Under the pieces are notes generated by a model that was not told the origin of the DNA, searched no databases, and was given only the letters and a program-made list of their open reading frames with translations. The position numbers and the translations under genes are program-made. A DNA stretch of 64,000 bases from Poecilobothrus nobilitatus (taxonomy: Eukaryota; Arthropoda; Insecta; Diptera; Dolichopodidae). Positions 14,110-27,588 of the stretch are shown here, one piece after another. Numbering within the stretch: position 1 is the stretch's first letter; the number at the start of each line of letters is the position of its first letter. Where the stretch lies: assembly GCA_947095535.1 (NCBI GenBank), contig OX352774.1, positions 66,278,416 through 66,342,415 of the forward strand. Direction: 5' to 3'.

Positions 14110-14588
14110 TTTAGATCATTCCAATGTCACCTCAACGTTCTCTCCATTTCATCTTCGCCGTCTGATAGGAAAACATATTCTGTTTTATTGATACTTAGTA
14201 GGAATGGGTACTTGTTCTGACGAAATTAAGCCTCCATTCAAAACATTTCGAAGAGAAACAAGGATTTGGAACCATCTCCCATCACATCTCTAAAATGGGT
14301 GGCGATTACATATACAACGTCCAATAACTTAAGGAATATTAACAATTTTGTTCACAGTACGCCTGTCAATTTGAAATCAATTTTCATTTCCAAGGGAAGC
14401 TAATATTCTTGACCAGGCAGTACATGAGTACTAAAGGTCATATAGCCATTGTTTGATAAAAAAAGGGAGATGGTGTTTAGTGGATTGAAATCCCATACGC
14501 TCATAGAGGGCGCGTACTCGTTCCATTCCTCTATAGTGTCTTTCGATGAATAAAATAATTCTTGTATAAGATAATAGATGGCGCACAA
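14110..14588 (-). pseudogene. Unidentified degenerate coding fragment
   Basis: The stretch is visibly richer in G+C than its surroundings. Its minus strand has a 62-codon open frame (14400-14588) reading through SSKDTIEEW, SVWDFNPLNTISLFLSNN and THVLPGQEY before a stop. Beyond it, protein-like segments appear in shifted frames (RWFQILVSLRNVLNGG and KTEYVFLSDGEDEMERTL), so at least one frameshift and several stops are present. A related piece lies at 53655-53765 on the opposite strand (SKDA..VWEFNPLKITS). Two copies suggest either a mobile-element protein or a dispersed gene-family pseudogene. I do not recognise the family and assign no function. Confidence 0.5.
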
Positions 14589-16527
14589 AATAAAAATATT
14601 TGCATTTCATAACCTTATATAATTACAACAGAAGAGTAATCAATGGTATAGAATCAATAGAAACTTAAGCTTAGTCAAAGCTTAGTCAAATATGAATGAT
14701 AAATGATTTAGTGGATGTTCTATGCTGCTTATAGAAATTGATAAAAGAAAAATAAAAAAAAAATATGTAGAAAATGAGAAATACAAGACAACGGAAGGAC
14801 GAAAAATCTTTCAGACAAAATAAACTAATTCCAAAATGATGCATAATTTTTTATATTTAAAACATCAAATTCCGTATTTAATTTGTAAAAAAAAAATAAT
14901 TTATTATAATAAATATTTCAATAAATTAAAAATATAGGTAATTCAACAAATAATATTTTTTGAAACCTCAAATTTTTATTGAAATATTTTATATTATTTA
15001 TCATCATATTTAAAATAATTAAAATATGGTTTTGTATATGTTTGTTATTCTTAAAAATGAACGAAGTTTTTATTTAAAATCAATATTTGGAAATATATGC
15101 TCAATAATTTCACTCTGTCTGCTGACCTTTAATTTTTGCTAATGTTTTTTTGTTTACCAAATTTCTATAAGGTTTCAAATAGAGAATTATAATTTTAATC
15201 ATGGTTAGTTCTTATTAAAAAATTAATTTTGTGGGCCACAAGTGTATTAAGGTTTTTCAAAACCAATAAAAGTTGAAAAAAGGCACAAAAGTTTTACTAA
15301 TCATATTTTTTTACCCCAAAACAATGATAAGAATATTTTTAAATTACATGAAACAAAAATCAAAATTTTATTTGGAATACTGTTATCAGATATCGAAATT
15401 TTCCAAAAATTTTCCAATATTCCTCATATCTCTTAAATGGTTTAAAAATAAGCATCTGAGCATGTTTCAGTTTGAATCAATCCTGTTTGTAGGGTGGTTT
15501 TGCAGAAGGTTTCGAAGTTTATATTTTTACATAAGTAAAGAGCTTTCTAATTATTAAATGGAGTGATTTTCTTAAATTGAAAAGTGTCTGTTAAATTTTA
15601 TAATTTTCTTCACAGAAAAAAATTCTAGAAAATAATCACAAGGATTCGAAATGTGCACATAAAAATCTTTATTCTATATACGGTCTTATATATGTAAAAA
15701 AAATATTTGTATATATATTACATTTTTATTTTTTTTTATTTATTAATTATATATATACATTTCAATATATTTTAATGTTTATTAATTTAGGTTTTCATTT
15801 AATAATGTATAGTTATATACATATTATTTACTTCATACATATGCATAAAGGACATTCAATTATAGTTTGAATTGATAAGATTGTCTCTTCAAAATCTAAT
15901 TAAATCTAAATAATGGAACATTTTCTAGAGCAAAAAAACATAAACAACATATTACTAATTTTAGCACTAAATAAATCGGTTAAAATCGTTACAGAAACAA
16001 AACAGAATTTATAATGAATTTGTAACATTTTTAACGTTCCATAGTGTTTGTGTCAAACCAAGTATTTACATTTATGGTCACTTAATTTGTAAAAACTGGT
16101 ATGATAGTTTTAGGTTTATATAAATAATTAATTTGAATTCGAAAAGTATACATATATAGAAGGATTTTAAACAAAATTTCGAATTAATTATTCTTTTTTT
16201 CACTATTTTTTTTTCCTTATTTATTTTGGGTTTTGATCAACATGACGACTATCTTAATTTGATCAACTGTTGATATCTTAGTAAAGTATATTTAAACTAT
16301 TGAAAATCTAAAAATAATGAATTTAAACATATAGAATTTATGAAATAATCAAATGAAATTACACGAGCTATTTGTTTGGTATCAGGAAATTTTCTTTAAG
16401 GATTCAAATCTTTGTTCTAAACAATTCTCCCAATTTGTAACTTCTCATACTTCCCTTTATTGCTATTTTCCCAATTCCCAAACCAGTATACATTGCACCA
16501 TAGGTTCTAACCTAATGTTTAGTTTGA
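14589..16527. other. A/T-rich intron, no features seen
   Basis: The 94-codon frame at 15273-15557 has low-complexity composition (F, I, K, L, S) typical of chance frames in this sequence; no motif recognised. Confidence 0.5.
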
Positions 16528-16635
16528 AAGAGAGGTGAGGTCGGTTGGCTAAAGTTCAACATTACGAAAGAGAATACTGGCGTTGATCTCATTGATGTCT
16601 TTCGAGATTTCCACTTACTCTCAAAAAAAAAAAAA
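16528..16635 (+). pseudogene. Short coding-like remnant of unknown origin
   Basis: Open from 16528; codons 16540-16623 read VGWLKFNITKENTGV then DLIDVFRDFHLLS, with mixed composition unlike the neighbouring chance frames. It runs straight into an A run (16624-16635), as a processed retrocopy might. It is too short to identify and could be coincidence. Confidence 0.25.
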
Positions 16636-17900
16636 TGTATGTTAACATGGAGTAATTAGAGGATATATTAATAATTTATATATGACATTGATTAATTTGA
16701 AAAAATCCTTTATGTTAATATATTCGCCTTTTTTTAATTTTTTAAGCAATAAAATTTGGAAGTTTAGTAATCGGTTTTGAATAGGGCCATCCGATAACAT
16801 CTCTTTTAATTTCAGTTATTTTCAATATCTATGTAAATACTTTGAAAAATTTTACTTTTAAAATATGGTGTTTTAGCTTTTTTTGTAGAACTTCTTTTTG
16901 ATACATTTCATATTATTTGAATGTACTCTTAATTTTATGTTCAATATTGTAAGGATAACATATTTCAATAAATATATATATATAATATTACATACATATA
17001 TGCATTTTTATTTGAATATGTTATATTTAAAATTTTCAAGGATTTTTAATTAATCCTTTATGACGATGAAAAATTTTTTTCTTCTGTTTTTTTTTGTCAT
17101 ATTTTAAATTGCTTATAAATGCCATTTCTAAAGATAATGCGTGACTGATAAGAAGGTTGTAACGATTTGTATGTATAAGCATATATGTACATATGTGTAA
17201 TTATTTACTCGGTTGAAAGGATATTATTTGATATTTATCTTTGATTTAAAAAATTGTTTTTCTTTTATAAAATTACGTACGTTCATTTCTAGACAAAGAA
17301 GGAAACGAAAATTATAAGGATACTGAAGGAAAAGCAAATAATAAAAGTTTGAGTTAAATTTTATATCAGTTAAATTAAGAAATTTGAATTAATTTAAAGA
17401 GGGTGTATGAACTTGTAATTATTAAATTTTAGGAATATATTTTTTTATATATAAAATTTTTTATAAATTTGTTAATTTCTAAATTTAAATAATGATTATA
17501 AATTGCAATAAATAAATGTTTGTATATTAGTCATACGTTCTAGATATCCAAGGTGGACAAGTTTTAATTAAATTCAATATTATTTGAGAAACCTTTAAAA
17601 AAATCAGATTTGATGATTGCTTCGTTAAAGTATACTATCATTCTATATAGATCGTGATTTAAAAATAAAAGATTAGTTTGAGAAAAAGGAAAGTTGAATG
17701 GGAAAATAATTTACATAAAATAAAAAATTAAAAAATCACAGATATAGAACAGAAAAATAGAATTGGTACGACAGAAATGAATGGAAGCAGATTATTAGTG
17801 CCTTTTTATAAATTAAAATGAAATTCAGAGTTTTTAATTTTAAAACCATGTAAATCAAAATTAATAAATTGTTTACTTATTATATGTAATGTATGGCTAC

Positions 17901-18573
17901 GTGAAAAACCTCCTAATGCAATAAGTCCTAAAATTTTTAATGAAATAACTCCTAACATTTTTTCATTCAAAGTTAGGAGTTATTTCTGTTTTTAATTAAA
18001 GTTTTTTAATTGTTAGGGATTATTTCATTTTAATTGTTAGGAGTTATTTCATTAAAATGTTAGGAATTTTTTCATTTGTCTCATTATTAAAGCCTCAAGG
18101 ATTTTGGGAGGGATTTTAGAATTGAATTGAAAATCAAGATTATACACCTTTTACAGAATATTTAGATATATGCATATGCGAGTTTCTGAATTAGGCGAGA
18201 TTTTAGAGTTGGTTACAAAATCAGGGTTATACGTTTTTTCCAGAATATTTATATATATGTATATGTGACATTATCTATTAGGAGGGATTTTTAGGATGTA
18301 CCCTTATTTTGAATCCAACTTTAATATGCCCCCTAATATTGAATATCAGTACTTAAGCTAATGTAAAAAATTATTACCTAAAATGAAATAATACCTAAAA
18401 TGTTAGAGATTATTTTAATATGTTAGGGATTATTTCATTTTTAAATTAGGAATTATTTAATTTTGTTAGAAGTTGTTTGATTAGGAGTTATTTCTTTTTC
18501 GGTTTAGGTATGATTTCATTAGGAGTTATTTCATTACAAATATTAGGATTTATTTCATTAGGAGTTATTTCAC
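17901..18573. mobile_element. Foldback-like element with repeat-built inverted ends
   Basis: The left end starts GTGAAAAACCTCCTAATG. The reverse complement of the right end starts GTGAAATAACTCCTAATG, and about 49 of the first 55 bases match. Both arms are built from units of the type AATGAAATAACTCCTAA, so the element carries many TTAGGAGTTATTTCATT motifs in both orientations (17945-18080 and 18380-18573). The middle holds two direct 87-bp repeats containing GAGTTGGTTACAAAATCAGG, a core also found at 48730-49488, 50311-50728 and about 63590. There is no coding capacity. I could not see a clear target-site duplication, so the exact ends may be off by a few bases. Confidence 0.75.
18112..18285. 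repeat. 87-bp direct repeat inside the foldback-like element
   Basis: 18112-18198 and 18199-18285 both run from GATTTTAGA through a TATAC stretch and AGAATATTTA to a TATATG tract. They are diverged (roughly three-quarters identical by eye). Confidence 0.6.
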
Positions 18574-19149
18574 AGAGATTTAACTAAAACAATCATTTGC
18601 TTTTTTTAAAATATTGGTTTAAATCATATATTTGTTATATAATATTAAATTAATATTAGTATTATTTGGATTTTTTTATTAATTTTATTATTAAATTTTT
18701 GGCGAGGAATCAAATTTTTATTTTAAATAAAATTTAATTTATGTTTTTTATTACTTTTCTCTGATTTCAAAATTTTAATGATTAATTATTTATATGTGTG
18801 CTATAGTGCTGATTTTGGTTTGAATTTAAAATAAATAGCTAAAAATTGTTTTTTATTTTAAAATCTTTATAATTTTCCATTCTGATATACTCGTATATGT
18901 ACCTATTTTTTAAATTACACTATCAAATAACAGAAACATTTTAGAAATTATTAAAATACAGATAAAATATATATTTTAAAATAATCGGAAAAGTATCGTA
19001 AAGTTTTTTTCATTGAAAATGTATTAAGTTTCAAATAAATTCGTTAATTTAATAACCACAAATTTGCATATTATATTGGCATAATAAAGACAACAAAACA
19101 TTTTTAATAATTTTGAATAAACAACAAAAAAAAAAACAAGATATTATGA

Positions 19150-19645
19150 AAACCAACGTTTTTTTTGGGCTTTTCCAAAACACAATACAAACTGTTTAAA
19201 ATTCTGTGACTTGGCAACAAAATTTCTAATTTTCCTTAGAATTTCATATAAAAGAAAAATCAACTAATATAAGTAAAAATGTTGGAGCTTTAATTTGAGA
19301 CTCTTATTTTGATAAAAAAAAATCCTGTCGTTTGATGTTTTGAAATTAAAAAAATATTAAGCAGAGCCTGAAATGTACATACATTTAAAAATAGAGATGT
19401 TACAAATTTCTTGCAGCTGTAGCTTCGAAACAAGTGATGCTTTATAAAAAAGTTATTATACAATATTAATTTTTTAAAGACCTAAAATCTTTATTTTATT
19501 TAAAACCTAAAAACCTGGTTAAAAATTTTGTTGTTCCATCTTACACGGACTAGAAGTTTTGTGAACAGACGAAAGGATGGACAAATGGACAGAATGAAAC
19601 TAATAGACAAATATTTAAATTTTGTTTTGAAAAATGTGCTAAAAA
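19150..19645 (-). mobile_element. INE-like element, shortened copy
   Basis: It begins ACCAACGTTTT and then TTTTCCAAAACACAATACAAACTGTTT, as in the copy at 54181. It has GTTGGAGCTTTAATTT, GCAGAGCCTGAAATGTACAT, and near the far end GGATGGACAAATGGACAGA, GAAACTAATAGACAAAT and AAAATGTGCT. The order matches 54181-55980 with internal deletion. Strand is set by comparison with 11719. Confidence 0.7.
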
Positions 19646-19743
19646 AAAAGGGCTGAGGGCTGTTGAATAATAATCTACGAAAGATTTATTTATTTTTTTT
19701 ACATTTATGTGTGTTACAAATTATTATCCAAGAAAAGTAGAAT

Positions 19744-20260
19744 CTCGGATTCCTATTAAAACCTGCCTGAACTTGGTCTGAACAAAACGCTAATACACTT
19801 ACAAACGGCAGGTAGTTTTCTTTTAGCATTTACACTGTGATCAAACAAATCTTACTTACATTTAGATCTTAAACGACTAAACTGTTATTTCTAAATCGAA
19901 ATACCGGTAATGTAATAGGAATTTAACGGACATTGTCTGGTCAACAGATATGACAGAAGACTAGAATTTCTTATGATTCATATGATTTTTGCAGAAACTG
20001 CAAATAAGAAGAGGAATCAATTTTTCACCTGCTGTGTGAATTCCCGGTTCTTGCTCTAAAAAGAAGAAAGTTTCTGGGAAAATTCTTCTAAACAACAATT
20101 TTCTATCTGCCCGTGGTGGATTTAACAAATTTACAGTGCTTTGTAAGAAGCTTCCAATGGTTTAATTCGAAGAAACACTGATCCATAGGGTATTACAACA
20201 GGCCTAAATTAGACTAAGTGTGCATCTGCAGTCCCTACCTGGCTACCTACCTATCTACCT
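19744..20260 (+). pseudogene. Degenerate 3' end of a Jockey/R1-type LINE
   Basis: With stops and frameshifts, the plus strand reads a C-terminal segment typical of non-LTR retrotransposon ORF2. G(H)CLVNRYDRRLE lies near 19940. Then comes FCRNCK-stop-EEESIFHLLCEF (a C-x2-C..H-x3-C cluster), then PVLALKRRKFLGKILL, ending near 20165. What follows, GGGTATTACAACAGGCCTAA and repeated CTACC, resembles the short 3' untranslated region of Jockey-group elements. This is the end of a 5'-truncated, inactive copy; no reverse transcriptase domain is present. It differs from the LINE at 33872-34421. Confidence 0.7.
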
Positions 20261-23200
20261 ACACACTTATGTAGTATTAATGCTATTAAATTATGACATT
20301 TTGTAAGTATGGACAGTATTTGGACCCAAGAAACTATGGAAGATTTAATTCGGTTTCAAATAAAAAGAAAAGACCAAGATCCTTTAGAAAACCATTAGTT
20401 AATTGTTTGTTAAACTTTCGAATAAAATCTTAAGTTAAAAAAAAAGAGATTCTAAATATAACAGAAGATAAAAAACAACTACCTTAATAAAGTTTGGGAA
20501 AAGTCGTAAAACTTGGAAAGTATTAATTCAAATGGGTCAACTAGATGGAGATATAATTATGGAAAAGTTATTAATTGTACATTTAAAAAATATTTTTTTT
20601 TTTGCTAATGTTTTTGTAAAGTGTATTTTTTAAAGTTAATTAATTAACATTTTTATTATTTTTAAGAATAATTTTATGTTAATTAATAATTTTAATTATT
20701 TTTAAATTAAAATTAATGAAAATTGAATTTAAAAATTTTTATTTAAATTTATTTTCAAAGTATTTATTTCGTTTTTTTTTTTTTTTAAATTTGTAACAAT
20801 AAAAAAAAAATAACATACAATTGATTAAATCAATTCCAATGAATTTAATTAATAATTATTTTTTTTTTTTGTTTTTTACAATAATTATAATTTTTGATTA
20901 AAAATCATGTTTTATTTTAAATTATTATAAAAAAAAAAAAAAACAACCAAATCATTCATACAAATCATTTCATTAAAAAAAAATATTCAATCATTTATAT
21001 GTTTTTTTTCTTCTACTTAAATGATTTTTGTTTTTTTTTCTTTTTTTTTTAAACTTCTGAAACATTAAATCAAAGTGAAAAATTCACGCTTTATTTAAAA
21101 CTAAATCACCATTTAAATTTTTTTTTTTTTGTTTCCAACTAAAATAAAAACAGAAAAAAAAAAAAAACAAAAAAAAAAACAAATCACAGAGAAAATTATC
21201 AATAAAAAATAAATTAAAAAAACCAAAAAAAAAATATTTTATATAATATAAATAAAATTGTGTATATGTATGTATTTGTATTTTGTACAGATATTTATCA
21301 AATATATTAATATATAACTATATAAGTACATATATATATATATATATAAATAAAGATGGCACGTAAATATTTTGTGTTGGTTAATAATAATAATAATAAA
21401 ATTGATTCTAGAACCGTTAAATATCCTTTTCTTTCCGGATGAATGTTTTTGCTTGTGAAATTTCATTAAATTATTTTAAAATAAGATGGAGTCCAGTTAA
21501 AAATTTATCCACCTGAAGGAAAAATTAAATTTGAACATATTTTATATTAATGTCAATCGATTGCGAATGCATAAAACTGAGCTCTAACTCAAATCTCATT
21601 TTTTCAAACTTGAACTTGTACTTTTTGTTTGAAAAAAGTGAGATTTAAGTTCAAGTTCAGTTTTATATGCATTGGGCACAATATTATGAAAATCTTGATA
21701 ATCATGCAATGCATCATGCAATCTTGCTTTTTCGGGCGGAAGGAAATCCGTTAACAAACTTTATAACTTGGCAAAGTAACTTTAGAGTAATATATAAGAG
21801 AAAAAAAAACCAGATCTAATGTTTGTTTAGCTAAAAGTTGCAATGTTAGCTAAAAGTTAGCTAAAAGTAGTACTTTTATTTAGTTAAACGCAATTTCCTT
21901 TTTATATCCTGTTTCTTCTTGTGTTTTAAAAGAATTTTTTCCTTAAACCAAACTAATCCGATTTGATTCAATCAATGATTCAAAATTATTTTTATGCTCA
22001 GAATAGTTAGAATAGTGTATGTAATGAAAATTACTAATTGGGTTAGTTTATAATTAAATAAATTTTAATTGAAAATTGGGGAAAAGGGGGTTCTTATCAA
22101 ATAGATTTTGTTGGCGATAGTTGGCAAGATATTGTAATTTTATAAATTTTATGTATTTTATAAAAATAGGATTTAAATATAAAAAAAAATTAGAATTTCC
22201 GTTTACGTGCATAATTTCTAACCTAACATTTCTATTTTGATGGGGATTGCATTTATTTTTTTGCAGTTAAAAGTATACTTTTCCAAGTGACATTTGAACA
22301 TGTTTTTTTTTATAAATAAAAGTTTTAAAATCACTGTATGAAAATAATTAAAATTGCAGTTTATTTTGAGGTAAAAATTTAATGTAGACTTTTTCAAAAA
22401 TATATAAATATATGTGTAATATATATGTATATATTTAGATATGAATATATATTTTGTAGATTTTTGAAATAAATGACTTTTCCTAAATGCAGTTGCCAGA
22501 ATGTGTTTTTTTTTTTTTTTTACAAACAATTAATCAAACTTTTTTATTGTTGCATTATTTTTAATAGAGTTTTATATAATATTTTTTTTTTTTTATTTAT
22601 GTATTATATAATATATAAAATACAACTTAAGAAAAACATTTTTCTTTATAGTTATTTAAAAAATGAATAAAAAAAGTTTTGTACAAAATGTTACGCTATA
22701 TACAATCAATGTTGTTTTTTTTTGTTTTCTTAAATTAAAATTAATGAGTACCAGCAAAAATCCTGTTTGTGATTATCGTTTTTTAAATGGTGCTTTAAAA
22801 ACCCTTTAATGAGAAATAAAAACAATAAAATATAATATACCATTTGGATGATCTTAGTTTTAATTTTGTTTCTTTATCATAATAAAATCAAATAGGAAAA
22901 ATGCTTTTGAAAAGCTGACTATTTTGTTTTAATCGTGTATTAAGTCTGCAAATGTTTGCAATTCTTCTTTTTGGTTAGTATGTATTGAATTATATTTTTT
23001 AAAAATGAAAGGAAGACCGATATAATATTTATTGCAAATCCTACCGTGAGAAAGGTTAACTTAGTTAATGTATGTAACTGTTAAGTTTTGGTTCGCTTCA
23101 TATATCAATACCATGAACAGGAGTTACTGAATTCTTAAAATGCCTATGAGCTGAAGAGATGTGATAATCTGAGAATTATCAAAAAACTTTTTATATCCTT

Positions 23201-24310
23201 TGACCAATTTTATTTATTGAAAGAGAAGCAAACAACTAATTCATGAAAGCTCAAAATTGGTAGATATCCTTTGACATATTAATCTCTTAAAAATTGATTT
23301 GGAATTAAATTCAGATGCAAAGTTTTGTTTTTTTCTGAAATCTAGAAAATTTGAAAATGGCTGTAGATGCCAAATTAAAAATCTTATGTTGCTTGGGTAA
23401 AATCTATTAAAAAAGATGCAGATAACATCAATTACACATATTTCAGGCTATATATTATGAAGACGGTCAGATTATTAAATAGCCAAGTGAGGGTAGGAAT
23501 TAAAATCACAAAGTAGAAAAGTATAAATAGACCAAGAATCACCTATTGATCAAAAGAGTTTTAAAAAACAACAAAAAATAAAATTGGAAGTAGAAAATTA
23601 AATTTGGTCTTAGGAAGTCAATACTTCTAAAAGGAAAAACTGTGTTTTAAAACAATTCTTTATATTTAAATATTTTATTTTTTCTTCGATTGTCCTGAAA
23701 CAACAAAAAAGAAAATCAGATTTCTTATTTAAAATTATAGAAGTATATACTATGTACTTCCTAAGACATTAAAATAAGAATATCTTAAAAATAACAATAA
23801 GATAATAATTTGAATTAGTCCTTGATGATAATGTATTGTTATAGAATAAATGTTGTTGCATTTTGAAAAAAAAAAAAAAAACACTAATACTAAAAAACTT
23901 GAACCATTAAAATTTTAAAATAACTTTTAAGATTATGTTTCCTTCATTTCCATCTAAGAATTTGATAATTATTTTTTAATATAATTTTTTTTTTCTGTTT
24001 TGTTTTTTATGGATGTACATTTATTATCATTTTGATGTTGAATTTAGATTGAGGAAATAATAAGAATTGCAACAAAATATTGCATAAAATGCAACTATAT
24101 AATCATAAACAATAATGGGATATAAAAAATTGAAACAGGTTTCAAGTGTATCATAATGATTTTTTTTTTATATTAAAGAAGATTCTGAAAAATAAAAGAA
24201 TTTGTTTTGTTTTTTCAGATGATGAGATGATGACATCGAAAATGATGAGTATGGATATAAAAAGAAAAAAGGGATATTAACTATGAATCGCTTTTCTTTA
24301 AGATCAAAAC
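20261..24310. other. A/T-rich intron with microsatellites
   Basis: Homopolymer-rich (20770-20785, 21121-21131, 21158-21180). A TA microsatellite is at 21330-21348. Open frames such as 22218-22529 are K/F/I/Y-rich and unconvincing. No gene supported. Confidence 0.55.
21330..21348. repeat. TA microsatellite
   Basis: Uninterrupted TA dinucleotides within a longer TA-rich patch. Confidence 0.8.
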
Positions 24311-24448
24311 ATAAAGCTGCTGCAGCTTGAAACTATTTTAAATGAGGATGGAAACAAACAAAAATTAAAAAGTTGCTAATAAAGCTGCTGCAGCTTGAAA
24401 CTATTTTAAATGAGGATGGAAACAAACAAAAATTAAAAAGTTGCTAAT
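24311..24448. repeat. 68-bp perfect tandem duplication
   Basis: 24311-24378 is repeated at 24379-24446, with two further matching bases. The unit starts ATAAAGCTGCTGCAGCTTG and ends AAAAAGTTGCTA. No differences seen. Confidence 0.95.
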
Positions 24449-27147
24449 GTAATGCATTGAGAAAGAAAATCGGAAAAAATTGGCCATATGTTTTGAAATT
24501 TCTAAGAGAAATTTTAACATAATTGTGAATTTCAGAATCGGTGTGAAAAACATAGCTATAGTATAAATTTATTTGGCTTGCAAATGTTTAAGAAACATGT
24601 ATAGAGAAAATTAAGAATTTAGTTTATGCTTCATTGGAAGTTCATGATAGCAGAAGAATATTTTAGATTATTAGCCTTAATAATAGTAAAATAAAATCGT
24701 ATGAAACCAAAAGAAAAAAAAAAAAAACATTTAATAAAATCAATTTTTCCTAAAAAAACAAAAAAAATATCTGATATAAAAGATTTTTCTGAAAAATTTC
24801 AAACTTAAAATATTAATGTAAAAATTTAATAATGCAAAAAGCAAATGCTATAAAAAAAACTAATAAAAATTTTTATATTTTTTTTTTTTTACCAAAAAAA
24901 AATATTGAGTTATGTTATTAAATTTAAATAAAATGCAAATGGTATATGTATTAGATATGAAGGACATCTAGTGAATTTAAAAAAAAAATTTGAAAAAAAA
25001 AAAAAACACAACTACATATTTATAAAACTTTTTAATGTAATGCATAATAAAAAAAAAAAATTAACGGTTGTAAAAAGGTAGAATAAGTATATGTACATAT
25101 ACATATAAATATATATATATTTTTTGCTATTATTAATTTAATTATTAATAAAATTTTCAAATTTAATTTTGATGTCCATTAAATGATCAATTTTTTTTAA
25201 TTTTATTTTTTTCGAAAATATCAAATGGCTTTCAATCCATTAATTTATAATTAAATTATTATCGTAAATTGCAAAAAGTATTCTATATGTATATTATATG
25301 TATGTACATATGTATCATATATGTACAAATGTATGTAAATATATTATAATAATATATATTTTTTTTAATTGTAAGCTAATTAATCGATAATTAAATTAAT
25401 AGGGGGAAAAAAAGAAAAAAATAAGTGTACAAAATGGTATTTTTTATTAGTTTAGTAATTGATAAATATTTATTTAGATTAATTTTGTTATTTTGTTATA
25501 TTATTTTTATAAACTATTTAATGTCATTTAATGCCTCTTCAAAATAAATTTCATTTATTTCATTTTTATACTTTATTTTCAATTAAATTCTATTTATTTT
25601 ATATAGCACATTACAATTGACGGGAACATTTTTTTTTTTTATTTTTCCAGTATTTATTTATTTTGTCAGTATTTAATGCTTTATGGTCAGTATTTCATTT
25701 CAATTTTGTACAGTAAAAAAAATTTATATGCGAGTATAATATTTTTAGTAAAATAGTAAAAAAAAATATTTTTTAATTTAATTTAAATACTGCTAGTTGT
25801 AAAAATCAAAATTGTTTAGTAAAAAAAAATTTTTTTTTGGCAAGTAAAAAAGGCTTCTTTATACGCACTAACTATTTCTGTTAGCTCTCTTATTTATATA
25901 TTCAATTATATTTTTTAATAGTTACTGTAGAGACATATTGCCTATTTGTACCTACAATATGTATTAATAATTCACTATTTCTACCAAAAATATTGAATAT
26001 AAAGTAATCGAAAAACTTTGCTGTACGGTAAATTCAACCAGATATTCGTAAAATCTCCTATGAGAATTATATTAGTTTTTGTTATACAAATCTCAAATTC
26101 TCACCAACAAATTTTTCTCAAATCCCATTTTCCTATAGCCAAATTAATTTTATAATAAAAAACTGACAAAAAATATATTATTTACTAATACTGATAAAAC
26201 GTTATTTTACTCCCAAAATGATAATTTAAATTCCTGTCAATTTTGAATTTAATACTTTGCATAAAAATACAAGTCATAAATAATTAATTAATATTACAAA
26301 ATAATATAAAAAGGGGGTAGAAAAGAAAAAAAAAAACCCAATAAATTTTATGATGTTTGTTTTATCAGTAAATAAAGTTTTTATATATTGTAATATAATA
26401 TGTGTATACGTTACTAAAATGAAAGAAAAAAAAGTTAATAAAATTTAAATTAAAAATAAAATATTGTTCATTATTTCTGTAATGATTTGAAAGGCGAAAA
26501 AAAATAAGGAATTTTTATTTTGTTTAACATGGTGAACAAAATAGTAAATTAAAATTTTTAATATATGTTTGAAAAATATTAATTTTATTTAATATTAATA
26601 GAAATGATTACTTTCAAATTAACTAAATTGGTTCTTTTCTTCTGAAAAATGAAAGTGAGGTGGATGTCAGAATTTTGCCATTAGTAAAATTAAAACTGTG
26701 CGGAAAGAATTATTGAAGAATATTTATATGAGAGATGTTCTCTTTCTGTATTAGAGTAATTTTTAGCCCACATATAACTTTGGTTTATTTACTTTTGTAA
26801 CATTTTACTTTGTTAGTAAATTTGTTTCGACTTTTACTTTGTTAATGTATATAATGTACTTTGTTAATGCATATAATGTATTTTGTATATAATGTATATT
26901 TGTTCATGAGCTCTTCGCAAAGGAATATTCTTTTCTTGTTTTTTTCAATTATTTCATTTAGTAAAGTAAGTAATTTCGTATTAAAAAAAAAAAAATTAAT
27001 TTCTTCTTCAATATATTCTATTTTAACACACATCAACTATTTATTTAATTATTTATATAATATTACATAATATCATATTTATTACTTCAATCTGAATTAC
27101 TTCAAAATAATGTGATTCTCTCGGTGAATACTTCATATTATATACTT
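24449..27147. other. A/T-rich intron, one short tandem repeat
   Basis: No gene seen; overlapping open frames around 26842-27070 on both strands are chance frames. The 22-bp repeat at 26835 is listed separately. Confidence 0.55.
26835..26899. repeat. 22-bp tandem repeat, about 2.7 copies
   Basis: TACTTTGTTAATGTATATAATG is followed by a copy with one change (GTATAT to GCATAT) and a shortened TATTTTGTATATAATG copy. Confidence 0.8.
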
Positions 27148-27284
27148 AACCATCTGGCCACAACTTTATTTTCAATATATTTGGTAGTAAAAGGGATTTG
27201 CTTTCAATTAAAAAAAAAAACTTGCTATCAGTGCAGGATTTGAATCTTCACTCCCTCAGTTACCACTCGACTGTCAGAAAGCCT
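27148..27284 (-). mobile_element. tRNA-derived SINE, diverged copy C
   Basis: Minus strand head GAGGCTTTCTGACAGTCGAG, a box B-like AGATTCAAATCCTGCAC, and a stem pair GATAGCAAG..TTTTACTA corresponding to the CGTAAG..CTTACG stem of the fresher copies. It is the oldest of three SINEs in a row; its tail is unclear, so the left limit is approximate. Confidence 0.55.
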
Positions 27285-27297
27285 CAATATTTTCTTT

Positions 27298-27576
27298 ATT
27301 TATTTATTTATATTAATATTACATATATAAATGTAATGCAATATTATTGAACCATCGGCTACCAAGGCCATTATAGGTTTTTTTTTTTTATAATATTATT
27401 AAATTCTATACTAATATTATTTATTTTGTTTATATTATATATACTATATATTTACATTATATTTGGTCGTAAGGGGGTATGTAAAGAAAAAAACACTTAC
27501 GACCTGTGCAGGGATCGAACCCACACTCCTTCGGTTAATACGCCACACGCGTACCCACTAGGCTACCGAAGCCCCC
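27298..27576 (-). mobile_element. tRNA-derived SINE copy A with 13-bp target duplication
   Basis: Minus strand: GGGGGCTTCGGTAGCCTAGT with a box A-like start, and GGGTTCGATCCCTGCAC as box B. A hairpin GGTCGTAAG..CTTACGACC follows, then an A/T body, AATGGCCTTGGTAGCCGATG, and a TAAATAAATAAA tail. It is flanked by CAATATTTTCTTT at 27285-27297 and 27576-27588, so the insertion junction is precise to one base. The acceptor-stem pairing of a real tRNA is absent. Confidence 0.88.
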
Positions 27577-27588
27577 AATATTTTCTTT

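Noticed and set aside
17901..18573. CRISPR-like array of about 17-bp repeats
   Set aside because: Repeats occur in both orientations with irregular spacing, lie in inverted arms of an element, and the genome is eukaryotic.
22218..22529. 103-codon minus-strand open frame
   Set aside because: Composition dominated by K, I, F, Y and N as expected for chance frames at this base composition; no motif, and it overlaps another chance frame on the other strand.
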